Shown here: one piece after another, positions 44,835 to 53,667 of the stretch | Position numbering within the stretch: the stretch's first letter is position 1 | Layout of the letters: every line of letters begins with the position of its first letter | Assembly (NCBI RefSeq): GCF_016469035.1 | Contig: NZ_JAEHJZ010000032.1 | Coordinates: 1 to 64,000, forward strand | Length of the DNA stretch: 64,000 bases | Source: Gelidibacter salicanalis | GTDB lineage: Bacteria; Bacteroidota; Bacteroidia; Flavobacteriales; Flavobacteriaceae | Direction: 5' to 3' | Notes under the pieces: generated by a model | Seen by the model: only the letters and a program-made list of their open reading frames with translations | Database searches by the model: none | Told to the model about the DNA's origin: nothing | Made by a program: the position numbers and the translations under genes

Positions 44835-47246
44835 TTAAATAGACTCTAATTTACTCAAGACACGTTTAAATTTTAGTATATTTTCATCTAAATCTGAACT
44901 TTTACAAGACATTGTGTATCTGAATTTATTTATTATCGATTCATTTAATGAAACTGGTTTATTGTAATTAAATTCAACAGAGATCATAGTGTCAGGTTGG
45001 TTTTCTGAAAAAATCTTCCTCAATCCATCAAAGTCAAAAGATTTTAACTCCTCTAATGTATCGGCATCGACTACTAAGTTGGTTACTGCGGAATGTATTG
45101 CAAAATTCTTACCCGAGGTCACCTCGTTGGAATTGCTATTTTTTGTTTTAATAGGATCTTTCGTGATATTCACTTTTGCTTGGTTGGCATCTGTATAAGT
45201 TGTTGAGATATTGAGCGACTGGTCTTTTCTTAAAATCGCAAGGGCCTCGTCAGACGAAATGGGGTTGCCTTCATAGAAAAATTGGGCGTTTTTCTTAACC
45301 ATAGTGCTGGCATATGCTAACGGCGAAACTGGAGGTGGTGGCGGTGGCGGGAGAAGATCATCGGTATCTTGAATAACTAACACTTCTACTTCCTTACCCT
45401 CTTTAGTTTTATGCTTGTAGGTATAGTTTTGTTCCGCTTTATAATCTTTGATTGCTTTTTCATAAGCTTTCAATTGTTCAGCTGTCGCATTTGGCGGTGG
45501 CGGAGCAGGTAAAGGCATCCGTTTTATTGTAGAACCTGCCGCAACCGGCGGTGGAGGTGGTGGGAAATTAGGCATGGGTTCGGCGTTTGCCTTTTGCTCA
45601 GCACTCATTTTATCATAGAGCACCCTAAGACGTTTAACGTCTTTAAGTCTTATGACCGTTTTGTTGGGAGGTTGGGAATTGATTTGTTTGGCCAGTTTAT
45701 TATATTCTGCTACTTCTTCAGGCGTTGCTTTTTGTTGTGTGTTTGCAGCTTGAAGGTGTCCGAATTGCGGAAATGGTTCTGATAATTGCCGTTGTTTTTT
45801 TGACATAGAATGGTAAATATGCATCAAACGGTTTATATCTTTCATATTAGCAGTTGCATTTCCTTCTGCTTGCGAATTAATGTTTTTTGCAATTGCATTA
45901 TATTCTTTGATCAACTCTGTTTTAACTGGTTTGGAGTCTCCGTTTTGGAGTTCTTGTAATTCAATCGCAGATTGCCATGGTGAAGAAAGACCATTAAGCG
46001 GAGAAAGTACCATAGTTTGATTTTCATAAATAGTGTTGGCTTCTGCTATTGTTTTCCCGATATACTGATTTTTCGATTGATGCATACCGAACCCGGAATG
46101 TATTGAATCGTTGATGAGTCTTGACCTATGAGAATAAATATCAGATTCAATTAATATAGATGTAATTCTTTCTATGAAGCTCTCACTGCCACTATTCTCA
46201 TAATTAATGGTTGCTTCTAAAAATAAATTCTTCTGTTCTTTTGTTAACTGAGGATTAAGCTTATTGATCTCTGTTTTAAGATCATTAAGTTGAACCGGAA
46301 CTCCATTAAGTTTAAGAGCATTGCTTTCATCAATAAAGATTATGATGTCACGGATTGTATCCGTACTTAAGGTTTGGTTTGATAAAGGTTTTACAACCTC
46401 CATTTTCTCACTGAATCCATAAAGTGTCAGTGCTAATAATGGCAGAAGCAAGCTGCTTCTTAGCCAAATTTTCCGCTTTGAGGTGTGTGTGTTCATAACT
46501 GTAAATCGTTTTTTGATTAATGAATAATTGATTGAATTTGTGAACCGTGGTTCTGTGGCATTTGATGAGAATGCTAATAAGGTTTTTTTGTACTGTGCGC
46601 TATTGATTCCTTTTTGCAAAACAGCTTGATCTGCTAAAAATTCATGATTGAGTTTAATATCTTTCTTTATATAATAGAGTAGAGGATTAAACCAAAACAC
46701 TATTTGTAGGATCTCCAGGATAATTATATCTATGGCATGTTTTTGTTTGGCGTGGGTCTGTTCGTGCAATAATACTTCGTCTGGTATGAGGTGATGCTCA
46801 TACTCTGTTCTGTTTAAAAATATGTAGCTTAAGAAAGTATGAGGAACTACCAAGTCTTGCAATAATACATTGGTATATTCAAGATAGCGATGCTTCGGAT
46901 TTGCCTTAATTTTGTGTAAAATAGTTCTGAGATTAACGAAAAATCTAAAACTGAATAGTACGACGCCAATTAAGTAAATACTCCATAAAATCAGAGGAAG
47001 ATAGTTAGTTTGTTCTATCTGAGGAGCGGATTGAATATAATACACTGCGCCTTCATTAATATTCGGTGTTGAGATGACCTCTATGTATTCCGTAAAGGTT
47101 ACCAATGGAATTGTAAAGGCAAGCACTAATGCACCTAATAAATAGTAACGTTTAAACACATGCATGTTTTCTCTTTCTAAAAAGAACTTGTAGAAGGCCA
47201 TAAAAATGGCTAAACATGCGGCGGATTTTAGGAGATAGAATAACAT
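44835..47246 (-). CDS. BlaR1-like M56 metallopeptidase with proline-rich segments
   Basis: An 803-residue membrane peptidase. The frame extends to 47273, but the ATG at 47246, one base after the BlaI stop, begins the usual MLFYLLKSAACLAIFMAFYKFFLE helix. Zinc motif HEQTH is at 161-165, followed by VFWFNPLLYYIKKDIKLNHEFLADQAV. A fourth span is near 265. The C-terminal half has polyproline stretches at about 570-590 and 640-650 separating helical repeats (EYNKLAKQINSQPPNKT and a related upstream copy AIAKNINSQAEGN). Unlike the copy at 9421 it has no TonB-like domains. It should inactivate the repressor encoded upstream. Confidence 0.87.
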   Translation of the reverse strand: MLFYLLKSAACLAIFMAFYKFFLERENMHVFKRYYLLGALVLAFTIPLVTFTEYIEVISTPNINEGAVYYIQSAPQIEQTNYLPLILWSIYLIGVVLFSFRFFVNLRTILHKIKANPKHRYLEYTNVLLQDLVVPHTFLSYIFLNRTEYEHHLIPDEVLLHEQTHAKQKHAIDIIILEILQIVFWFNPLLYYIKKDIKLNHEFLADQAVLQKGINSAQYKKTLLAFSSNATEPRFTNSINYSLIKKRFTVMNTHTSKRKIWLRSSLLLPLLALTLYGFSEKMEVVKPLSNQTLSTDTIRDIIIFIDESNALKLNGVPVQLNDLKTEINKLNPQLTKEQKNLFLEATINYENSGSESFIERITSILIESDIYSHRSRLINDSIHSGFGMHQSKNQYIGKTIAEANTIYENQTMVLSPLNGLSSPWQSAIELQELQNGDSKPVKTELIKEYNAIAKNINSQAEGNATANMKDINRLMHIYHSMSKKQRQLSEPFPQFGHLQAANTQQKATPEEVAEYNKLAKQINSQPPNKTVIRLKDVKRLRVLYDKMSAEQKANAEPMPNFPPPPPPVAAGSTIKRMPLPAPPPPNATAEQLKAYEKAIKDYKAEQNYTYKHKTKEGKEVEVLVIQDTDDLLPPPPPPPVSPLAYASTMVKKNAQFFYEGNPISSDEALAILRKDQSLNISTTYTDANQAKVNITKDPIKTKNSNSNEVTSGKNFAIHSAVTNLVVDADTLEELKSFDFDGLRKIFSENQPDTMISVEFNYNKPVSLNESIINKFRYTMSCKSSDLDENILKFKRVLSKLESI

Positions 47247-47247
47247 A

Positions 47248-47613
47248 TTATCTTTTTTTAATTTCGCTATCAATGAGTTGTTTTAAATCTTCCAACTCTT
47301 CTTTTGTAAGATTGGTTTCCTTGGTGAAAAACGAGGCAAATTGTGTGGCGCTGTCGTTAAAAAAACTCTTGATCAGGCCGTTTACATGTTTGCTGAAATA
47401 GTCTTTCTTCTTTACCAACGGAAAATATTCTCTTGACTTTCCGTAAAGGGTATAGCCCACAAACTGTTTGTCGTGCATCCGTTTTAATAATGTAGCCACT
47501 GTGGTTGGTGCTGGCTTCGGATCAGGATACGCTTCTAAAAGGTCTTTCATAAAGGCTTTTTCCAATTTCCAGAGGTGATTCATCAAGTCTTCTTCTGTTT
47601 TTGTGAGTTGCAT
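47248..47613 (-). CDS. BlaI/MecI-family transcriptional repressor
   Basis: A 121-residue winged-helix repressor: MQLTKTEEDLMNHLWKLEKAFMKDLLEAYPDPKPAPTTVATLLKRMHDKQFVGYTLYGKSREYFPLV. It is a paralogue of the repressor at 9057. The M56 gene follows after one base, and classic operator dyads lie just upstream at 47616-47651. Confidence 0.92.
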   Translation of the reverse strand: MQLTKTEEDLMNHLWKLEKAFMKDLLEAYPDPKPAPTTVATLLKRMHDKQFVGYTLYGKSREYFPLVKKKDYFSKHVNGLIKSFFNDSATQFASFFTKETNLTKEELEDLKQLIDSEIKKR

Positions 47614-47615
47614 TG

Positions 47616-47651
47616 TTCTACAAGTTTAGATTGTGTTCTACAAATGTAGAG
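47616..47651. promoter_or_regulatory. two BlaI operators
   Basis: CTACAAATGTAG at 47638-47649 is the canonical TACAnnTGTA dyad of BlaI/MecI. A second, imperfect copy CTACAAGTTTAG is at 47618-47629, 20 bases away. Both are within 40 bases of the repressor start, as expected for autoregulation. Confidence 0.85.
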
Positions 47652-47755
47652 TAGAATTTTAATTCACCAAATAAATTGTTACTTTTTTTTAATCAAAAAG
47701 TCTATATTTGAGTTGTTTAACCGTCTATAGGAGTTGACTCCATTCTTAAATTAAA

Positions 47756-48394
47756 ATGAAAAACTTAATCTTAATTAGTGCATTTGTTTGTTATAGCCTT
47801 TGTATGAATGCGCAAACTGCAACCTATCCTGAGGGGATTTATATGGATTTTAAAGAGGTGATTGATAAAGCACCATCTAAACATCTGAATGTAGAATTGG
47901 AACATCGAAGTACTGGAAAAATAAAAATGAATGGCGGCAATGATTATCAACTCAACGCCATCGATAAGGATGTTAAAAGAGCGTTCTTTTTAAAAGATGT
48001 GTATGCGTATTCTGAAGGCACTGATCTTTACATTAATTGTTTCAAATATGAACTGCAATATTGGTACGCTAAAGTGGAAGGTGAAAATAGCGACTACTTC
48101 TTTTTTAAAGCAGGCATTCCGATGAATCCAAAAAAACATGGATTTGAATCTTCTGATCTTTCAAACATGTTTGGCGGAGTCTTCGCCGCGTTTGGTGCAG
48201 CTAAAAGAGCGCTCATCCGTTTGCCTTACCTGTTGGATAAGGACACGCAAGAAGCAGTATTGATTTCTGAAAAGAATATTAGAGATTATATTGGGAGCTC
48301 CACCGCTTTAGTGGATGACTATGAACAAGAGCAGGAAAAGAATAATGTGGAAGTTATCACAACATACCTCCTGAAGTGGATTGGTAAACACTAG
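47756..48394 (+). CDS. secreted protein of unknown function
   Basis: A 212-residue protein with a signal peptide (ending MNAQ). The body (YPEGIYMDFKEVIDKAPS, VKRAFFLKDVYAYSEGTDLYINCFKY, IRDYIGSSTALVDDYEQEQEKNNVEVITTYLLKWIG) looks like a family seen only in Bacteroidota. No function known. It is divergent from the BlaI gene and its promoter region contains the operators, so it may be in that regulon. Confidence 0.65.
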   Translation: MKNLILISAFVCYSLCMNAQTATYPEGIYMDFKEVIDKAPSKHLNVELEHRSTGKIKMNGGNDYQLNAIDKDVKRAFFLKDVYAYSEGTDLYINCFKYELQYWYAKVEGENSDYFFFKAGIPMNPKKHGFESSDLSNMFGGVFAAFGAAKRALIRLPYLLDKDTQEAVLISEKNIRDYIGSSTALVDDYEQEQEKNNVEVITTYLLKWIGKH

Positions 48395-48475
48395 TGTTAT
48401 TGAATGCCTGAAACAGAAAAATTACACCTTCATGACTAGAGGGAAACTGTAGTGGTGTAGGTGCGGCCTATTTTA

Positions 48476-48518
48476 AACCGTCTCCTCTATATATTGCAAT
48501 AGAGGAAACGGTTTCTTT
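48476..48518. terminator. terminator between convergent genes
   Basis: AACCGTCTCCTCTAT pairs with ATAGAGGAAACGGTT with one mismatch, followed by a T-rich stretch. It lies between the plus-strand gene ending 48394 and the minus-strand peptidase ending 48518. Confidence 0.7.
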
Positions 48519-49906
48519 TATTTAGAAAGCTCTGTAAAATATTTGTAGAACAACGGAATGGTTGAAATTCCTTTTAAATAATTCCAAATCCCGAAATGCT
48601 CATTAGGCGAGTGGATGGCATCACTATCCAAGCCGAAGCCCATTAAAATGGTTTTACTTTTCAATTCCTGTTCAAAAAGCGCTACAATGGGAATACTGCC
48701 ACCGCTGCGTTGTGGAATTGGGGTTTTGCCAAACGTTGCTTCATAAGCTTTGGAAGCGGCTTGATAGCCAGTACTGTCAATTGGAGTCACGTAGCCTTGC
48801 CCGCCGTGATGTGGTTTGACCAATACCTTCACCCCTTCTGGTGCGATACTTTCAAAATGGTGTTTGAACAATGATGTGATTTCTTCCCAATCTTGGTTAG
48901 GTACCAATCGCATAGAGATTTTTGCAAAAGCTTTGCTGGCAATAACTGTTTTAGCACCTTCACCTGTATAGCCTCCCCAGATGCCGTTCACATCTAAGGT
49001 TGGTCTGATCGAGTTGCGTTCATTGGTGGTGTATCCTTTTTCGCCATAAACGGCGTCAATATCGAGCGATTTTTTATAGTTTTCTAATGAAAAGGGGGCT
49101 TTAGCCATTTGTGCGCGTTCGTCATCAGATAGTTCTTCAACCTTATCGTAAAATCCTGGAATTGTAATGTGGTTATTCTCGTCATGCAATGATGCAATCA
49201 TTTTAGTCAACACATTAATAGGGTTGGCAACTGCGCCACCGTATAAACCTGAATGTAAATCTCTTTTAGGCCCTGTAACTTCAACCTCTACATAACTTAA
49301 ACCTCTCAAGCCTGTTGTAATAGAAGGTGTGTCCTTAGAAATCATTCCGGTGTCAGAAATAAGAATGACATCATTTTTAAGTTTCTCCTGATTTTGCTTC
49401 ACAAATTTGGCAAGATTAACGCTGCCAACTTCCTCTTCGCCTTCAATCATAAACTTGACATTACAAGGCAGTTGATCAGTAGAGGTCATAAACTCCATGG
49501 CTTTAACATGCATGTACATCTGGCCTTTATCATCACAAGCCCCACGTGCAAAAATAGCACCTTCTGGGTGTATGTCTGTTTTTTTAATGACAGGTTCAAA
49601 CGGTGGCGATGTCCATAAACTGATAGGATCCGCAGGTTGCACATCATAATGGCCATAAACCAGAACCGTAGGTAAGTTTTTGTCAATTATTTTTTCGCCA
49701 TAAACAATCGGGTAGCCTTCGGTTTCACAAATTTCAACATGATCGCAGCCGGCTTTCTCTAAACTTTTTTTAATGACACTAGCCGTTTTTAGGACATCTT
49801 TTTTGAAAGCAGAATCGGCGCTAACGGATGGGATTTTGAGAAGTTCAATCAGTTCAGTGATAAAACGATCTTTATTTTTTTCTACGTAGCTATCTATGTT
49901 TTGCAT
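48518..49906 (-). CDS. M20-family dipeptidase
   Basis: A 462-residue zinc peptidase. Metal-binding motifs: YGHYDVQPAD, ARGACDDKGQMYMHVKA and MIEGEEEVGSVNL, then the dimerisation domain with DLHSGLYGGAVANP and the final HSPNEHFG histidine. Length and motifs fit the M20 dipeptidase (CNDP-like) group that cleaves dipeptides in the cytoplasm; no signal peptide is seen. It stands alone. Confidence 0.92.
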   Translation of the reverse strand: MQNIDSYVEKNKDRFITELIELLKIPSVSADSAFKKDVLKTASVIKKSLEKAGCDHVEICETEGYPIVYGEKIIDKNLPTVLVYGHYDVQPADPISLWTSPPFEPVIKKTDIHPEGAIFARGACDDKGQMYMHVKAMEFMTSTDQLPCNVKFMIEGEEEVGSVNLAKFVKQNQEKLKNDVILISDTGMISKDTPSITTGLRGLSYVEVEVTGPKRDLHSGLYGGAVANPINVLTKMIASLHDENNHITIPGFYDKVEELSDDERAQMAKAPFSLENYKKSLDIDAVYGEKGYTTNERNSIRPTLDVNGIWGGYTGEGAKTVIASKAFAKISMRLVPNQDWEEITSLFKHHFESIAPEGVKVLVKPHHGGQGYVTPIDSTGYQAASKAYEATFGKTPIPQRSGGSIPIVALFEQELKSKTILMGFGLDSDAIHSPNEHFGIWNYLKGISTIPLFYKYFTELSK

Positions 49907-49999
49907 GTTTTAATATTTGGTTAATGGCATTGAATTACCTGATGTTTTTCAAGTTATTCAAAAGTACAAAATTTGAAGTGAATTTTCTTAGTCAAGTTA

Positions 50000-50029
50000 T
50001 TTGTATATTCAAAGGAATGTTTATATTTG
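50000..50029 (+). promoter_or_regulatory. promoter of the tRNA-Leu genes
   Basis: TTTG at 50000-50003 and TATATTTG at 50022-50029 with an 18-base spacer: a canonical Bacteroidota promoter, 36 bases before the first tRNA-like sequence. Confidence 0.75.
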
Positions 50030-50064
50030 CATCCCAATTCTGAGAGTATTTCGGAATATAAGTT

Positions 50065-50104
50065 GCAGGTGTGGTGGAATTGGTAGACACGCTAGACTTA
50101 GGAC
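50065..50104 (+). pseudogene. 5' half of a tRNA-Leu gene
   Basis: Forty bases match the first half of the complete tRNA-Leu at 50139, through the anticodon loop, with about three differences, including acceptor GCAGGTG instead of GCGGGCG. The variable, T and acceptor-3' parts are missing. It looks like a second tRNA-Leu cut off by a rearrangement. Confidence 0.8.
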
Positions 50105-50138
50105 TTAACCAAATAAAAGTCCAATTATTATTGAAAAA

Positions 50139-50220
50139 GCGGGCGTGGTGGAATTGGTAGACACGCCAGACTTAGGATCTGGTGCCGCGAGGTGTGGGAG
50201 TTCGAGTCTCCCCGCCCGTA
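50139..50220 (+). tRNA. tRNA-Leu (anticodon UAG)
   Basis: An 82-base tRNA. Acceptor GCGGGCG pairs with CGCCCGT; the D arm has GGTGGAATTGGTAGACAC, the anticodon stem CCAGA/TCTGG encloses CTTAGGA (anticodon TAG), and the long variable arm TGCCGCGAGGTG identifies a class II tRNA. T arm is GGGAG-TTCGAGT-CTCCC. CCA is not encoded. Confidence 0.95.
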
Positions 50221-50222
50221 CG

Positions 50223-50253
50223 AAAGCTGAAGAGAAATCTTCGGCTTTTTTTG
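50223..50253 (+). terminator. terminator after tRNA-Leu
   Basis: AAAGCTGAAGA pairs with TCTTCGGCTTT (one G-U) around a short GAAA-type loop, then a run of T. Confidence 0.8.
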
Positions 50254-50603
50254 TTTAAAATTTGCTCGAAAAAAATGTCAGGTACAACATAGGTACAACA
50301 TTTTGGTTTTTTTAATGGAACATTCGTATTGATATCAAATGTCTATACTTGGTTTTAATCCTTATGAATTTACTATCAGAATAATAAATTTTGGGTAAAC
50401 CACAGCCTTAGTACTTCGTAAGAGGGAGTTTATTATCATACAATATAACCGCAATTTAAAGTCGTAAAATACTTCCATCAAAAGACTACGGCATAAAGCC
50501 ATCGCTTCTTCCTACGCTTATTTATTCCGTTTCCTTTTGAGCCAAGATTTTATCTTCCGTTTGGTTCCTGCTTAAATATTGTTTAATCTAAAATTTAAGT
50601 ATT
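50254..50603. other. intergenic region with short direct repeat
   Basis: No gene seen. A direct repeat GGTACAACAT-AGGTACAACAT at 50280-50302 lies 60 bases after the tRNA. Its position next to a tRNA and a nearby integrase suggests an attachment or integrase-binding site. Confidence 0.4.
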
Positions 50604-51239
50604 ATGACAACAAAAGCAGTTAAAACCAGAAAGAACGGTAAAGTAAATGCTACCGTCAAAAAGAATATGAGAGAGAAATTGACCCAAAATGTAATTGGGC
50701 TTCAAATTCAAAATCTGAACATCGAGAAGGTCATTCCCGACCCGATGCAACCGAGAAAGACTTTCAACGAATTGCTTCTTAAGGAGCTTTCAGAAAGTGT
50801 CAAAAAACACGGAGTACTTCAACCCATCACGGTACGAAAATCCAGAAATGAACATATCATCGTAATGGGAGAACGTCGCTATCGTGCCAGTAAATTGGCA
50901 GGTAAAAAGACCATACCGTGTATCGTGAGAGAATATGAAAACAATGACATTTTGGAAATTCAGATAATCGAGAATCTACAGAGACAAGATGTTGAACCCA
51001 CAGAGGAAGCAGATGCTATCGCATATTTAAGTGAAAAACACTCTGCCACGGAAATTGCAAAGCGATTGGGCAGGGGCGATAATTTTATAAGACAACGCTT
51101 GAAATTAGCTGGACTTATAGAAGGTTTCAAGAATTTTGTTCGTAATGGAGAAATGACAATTTCGCTTGGCATAGGTGTGGCACTTTTCGAACCAGAAGAA
51201 CAGCAGATGATGGCTGCTAATAATACATTTTCAGCATAA
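50604..51239 (+). CDS. ParB/RepB-family partition protein, probably truncated
   Basis: A 211-residue protein with a basic N-terminus, a ParB nuclease-fold domain (about 35-130; IPDPMQPRKTFNELLLKELSESVKKHGVLQPITVR, VMGERRYRASKLAG, IENLQRQDVEPTEEADAI) and a KorB-like helix-turn-helix (about 145-170; ATEIAKRLGRGDNFIRQRLKLAGL). Relatives on Bacteroidota mobile elements are much longer, so the end at residue 211 looks like a break. It is not the chromosomal ParB (no ParA beside it). Confidence 0.8.
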   Translation: MTTKAVKTRKNGKVNATVKKNMREKLTQNVIGLQIQNLNIEKVIPDPMQPRKTFNELLLKELSESVKKHGVLQPITVRKSRNEHIIVMGERRYRASKLAGKKTIPCIVREYENNDILEIQIIENLQRQDVEPTEEADAIAYLSEKHSATEIAKRLGRGDNFIRQRLKLAGLIEGFKNFVRNGEMTISLGIGVALFEPEEQQMMAANNTFSA

Positions 51240-51610
51240 TTTTTTGATTAGATTTAATAACGCAGGTTTGTATCGAAATCAGCAAATGAAAAACTCTTCT
51301 TCTTAAAGTCTTCGGCTTACCGGGCTTTAATGGACGCTCATGAGAATTGCTTATAGATTTGAGCGAAGACTGGTACAAAAACCTAACACAAATATTCTGT
51401 CTCAGAACGCAATCCCGTTTAGTATAATTTTTAAGAAAAAATACAAGTTGACGCAAAAAGTTAGTACAATACCTCCTAAATAATCATAATAAAACATACA
51501 ATCATTTACTTTTTAAAAAAGGTTCAGTGCGCAACTTATAAATAAAAAAGCGCACCAAATCCCGCACCTTTTATTTGTTATTTTATAGTTTTAACTAATA
51601 TTTAAGAAAA
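51240..51610. other. non-coding stretch in mobile island
   Basis: No gene supportable. The frames are interrupted; it probably holds scrambled mobile-element DNA between the ParB fragment and the GH20 fragment. Confidence 0.4.
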
Positions 51611-51615
51611 TGCAA

Positions 51616-51649
51616 AAAGCCGATAAACATAGTGTTTATCGGCTTTTGA
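51616..51649. terminator. hairpin terminator
   Basis: GCCGATAAAC pairs with GTTTATCGGC around 5 bases, with A and T runs outside. It lies inside what appears as the start of an open frame at 51610, so that start is not real coding sequence. Confidence 0.75.
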
Positions 51650-51689
51650 TGAGATTTGGTAATCTCTCAGCGGAGAAAGATGGACTTTT

Positions 51690-52011
51690 AAAAAAAGCCT
51701 ATGACTTTGATCCCATTCCTGAAGGATTGGACGACCAATACCACAAAAATATTCTTGGGGTAGGATGTCAAATGTGGAGCGAATGGACGCCGACCAATGC
51801 CGATGTAGAACGTCAGACGTTTCCAAGAATAGCCGCGTTTGCTGAAGTGGGCTGGACAACACTTGAAAACAAGGATTATGATCACTTTAAGCGCGCTCTT
51901 AAAAAGATGGAGAAGCGTTGGGATGACATCGGCATCAATTATTTTAAGGACAGTGACCAACTTGAAATCGATCTCAAAGCAAAGGAATCCGAAGCCGCAA
52001 ATAACAAATAA
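51690..52011 (+). pseudogene. C-terminal fragment of a GH20 beta-N-acetylhexosaminidase
   Basis: About 107 residues match the end of the GH20 catalytic barrel: HKNILGVGCQMWSEWTPTNADVERQTFPRIAAFAEVGWT, then FKRALKKMEKRWDDIGINY. The catalytic DE pair and the rest of the barrel (over 400 residues) are absent. The frame runs back through a terminator hairpin, so no genuine start exists. A terminator follows at 52053. Confidence 0.85.
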
Positions 52012-52052
52012 CTCCAAACGTGGTCACTTTTACCATTTACAAATGGTATCAA

Positions 52053-52086
52053 AACCAAGCAATCCTTAGGATTCGCTTGGTTTTTA
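52053..52086 (+). terminator. terminator after GH20 fragment
   Basis: AACCAAGCAATCC pairs with GGATTCGCTTGGTT (one bulge) around TTA, followed by T. It probably ended the intact GH20 gene. Confidence 0.75.
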
Positions 52087-52148
52087 GGTTTTTATGGATT
52101 TCTTTAATTTGATATGATTTGATTTAAAATGGTAGCTAAAAAGAGACC

Positions 52149-52187
52149 TTTTATTTAAAAGAGACCTGAGGTCTCTTTTAAATAAAA
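52149..52187. repeat. perfect palindrome with 18-bp arms
   Basis: Two perfectly complementary 18-base arms (containing AAAAGAGACC and GGTCTCTTTT) around a 3-base loop TGA. It lies 73 bases before the integrase start. It could be a strong terminator for both strands or a structural signal of the mobile element. Confidence 0.85.
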
Positions 52188-52259
52188 TTCCCTAAATTGA
52201 ATTGATGTAGTTGATTTGACTTTCGTCTTAAAAGATTGTTTCATTTAAAGACGACAACT

Positions 52260-53509
52260 ATGCGTACTTCAAAAACATTTTCCATCCGCTTTTGGGTAAA
52301 TCCCAAGAAAGCACAAAACAACAGTGCCTTACTTTATGCCAGGGTAACTGTCAATCAGCAAAGAATTGAAACCAGCTTGAAAAGAAAGGTATCCCTCGAT
52401 TTATGGGATGGTAAGAACAAAAAGGTTTTAGGTAATTCTTCCGAAGCAAAACAGATCAATCAATATTTGGAAGAATCACGAGTATTACTCTTTCAAATAT
52501 TTCAGGATTTAAAATTTCAGGGGGAACTTATTACAGCTAAAAGAATCAAGACTATTTTTCTTGGCGAGGATGAAAGTTCCAAAACGTTATTGGAGCTTAT
52601 TGATTATCATTCAAATAAAATAGAGAACACACATGCTGCTGGTTCGATCAGAAATTATGGGGTCACTGAAGACTACATTAAGAAGTTTCTTTTAAAGGAT
52701 AGAAAAATTAAGGATATTGTATTAAAACAATTGGATTATAAATTTATTTGTGATTTTGAGCGGTTTCTTAATGCATACTATCCAAAGGGTCATGATAGGG
52801 AGATGGGACATAATACCGTCATGAAACACATTCAGAGGCTTCGTAAAATGGTTACGCTTTCCTATCATTTGGAATGGTTGGACAAAGATCCATTCATGCG
52901 TTGGAAAATGAGCTATGAAAAGAAGGAACGTGATTTTTTGACTGCTAATGAACTTTCTAATCTCGAAACCTATGACTTTCCAATTGGGCGACTTGAAAGG
53001 GTGCGTGATATTTTTCTTTTCAGTTGCTATACCGGTATCAGTTATGCTGATATTAAAATCCTTAAACCAAAACATGTTTTAGAAGGTATGGATGGTAATA
53101 ATTGGATTGTTACGCATCGTCAAAAACTAAAACAAAAGTAAAAATACCCTTATTAGATAAGGCGAAATTACTCTTGGGAAAATATGACAATCATCCTATG
53201 GCTGTCATCTCAGAAACCTTATTTCCCGTGGTTAGCAATGTGAAAATCAATCTGTATCTCAAAGAAATTGCCTCTGTGGTTGGAATTAGAAAGAGCCTCA
53301 CCTTTCACATGGCTCGCCACACCTTTGCCACAACTGTTACATTAAACAATGGCGTGCCTATAGAGACGGTTTCTAAATTATTGGGTCACAAGAAAATATC
53401 AACAACTCAGATTTATGCACGTGTATTAGAGGATAAATTAAGTAAGGATATGATTGATTTACAGAAGATATTGAATGGTAAGGATGAACTGAAGTTAATC
53501 AACAAATAG
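52260..53509 (+). pseudogene. tyrosine site-specific integrase, single frameshift
   Basis: The first part (52260-53141) has the Arm-binding N-terminus (TFSIRFWVNPKKAQNNSALLYARVTV), the SAM-like core and the first catalytic block (RDIFLFSCYTGISYADI). The second part (from 53102 in another frame) has HMARHTFATTVTLNNGVPIETVSKLLGHKKISTTQIYARV with H-x-x-R and the nucleophilic Tyr. One missing A in a run of five near 53125 would restore RQKTKTKVKIPLLDKAK. The position of Arg I reads TGISY, as in the CTnDOT integrase where Ser replaces it. A TTG at 52236 also opens the frame; ATG 52260 is preferred. Confidence 0.88.
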
Positions 53510-53667
53510 GTGGTCTGAGAGGTGGTCAGATTAGCAAGAATCTAGAAGATTTATCGGATTTAACGCTAAGACAGAAAGACATTTTGAAAATTATTATTGA
53601 TAACAATAGGGAAACACGGGATGCTATCAACAAGAGATCACCATTCCATTTTCTCCACAAAGTTTAA
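53509..53667 (+). pseudogene. C-terminal fragment of an AlbA_2 or Fic-type protein
   Basis: A 52-codon open frame overlapping the integrase stop, reading GGLRGGQISKNLEDLSDLTLRQKDILKIIIDNN. GG-x-GGQ spacing followed by LT-x-RQK-x-IL-x-II is typical of the winged-helix tail of such proteins. Only the tail is present. Confidence 0.35.

Noticed and set aside
51602-51862. Minus-strand frame opposite the GH20 fragment
   Set aside because: It arises because the terminator hairpin reads similarly on both strands; the GH20 homology is on the plus strand.
50604-53509. ParB and integrase island as a defence island
   Set aside because: No restriction, toxin-antitoxin, CRISPR or other known defence gene seen; all pieces are mobile-element or metabolic fragments.
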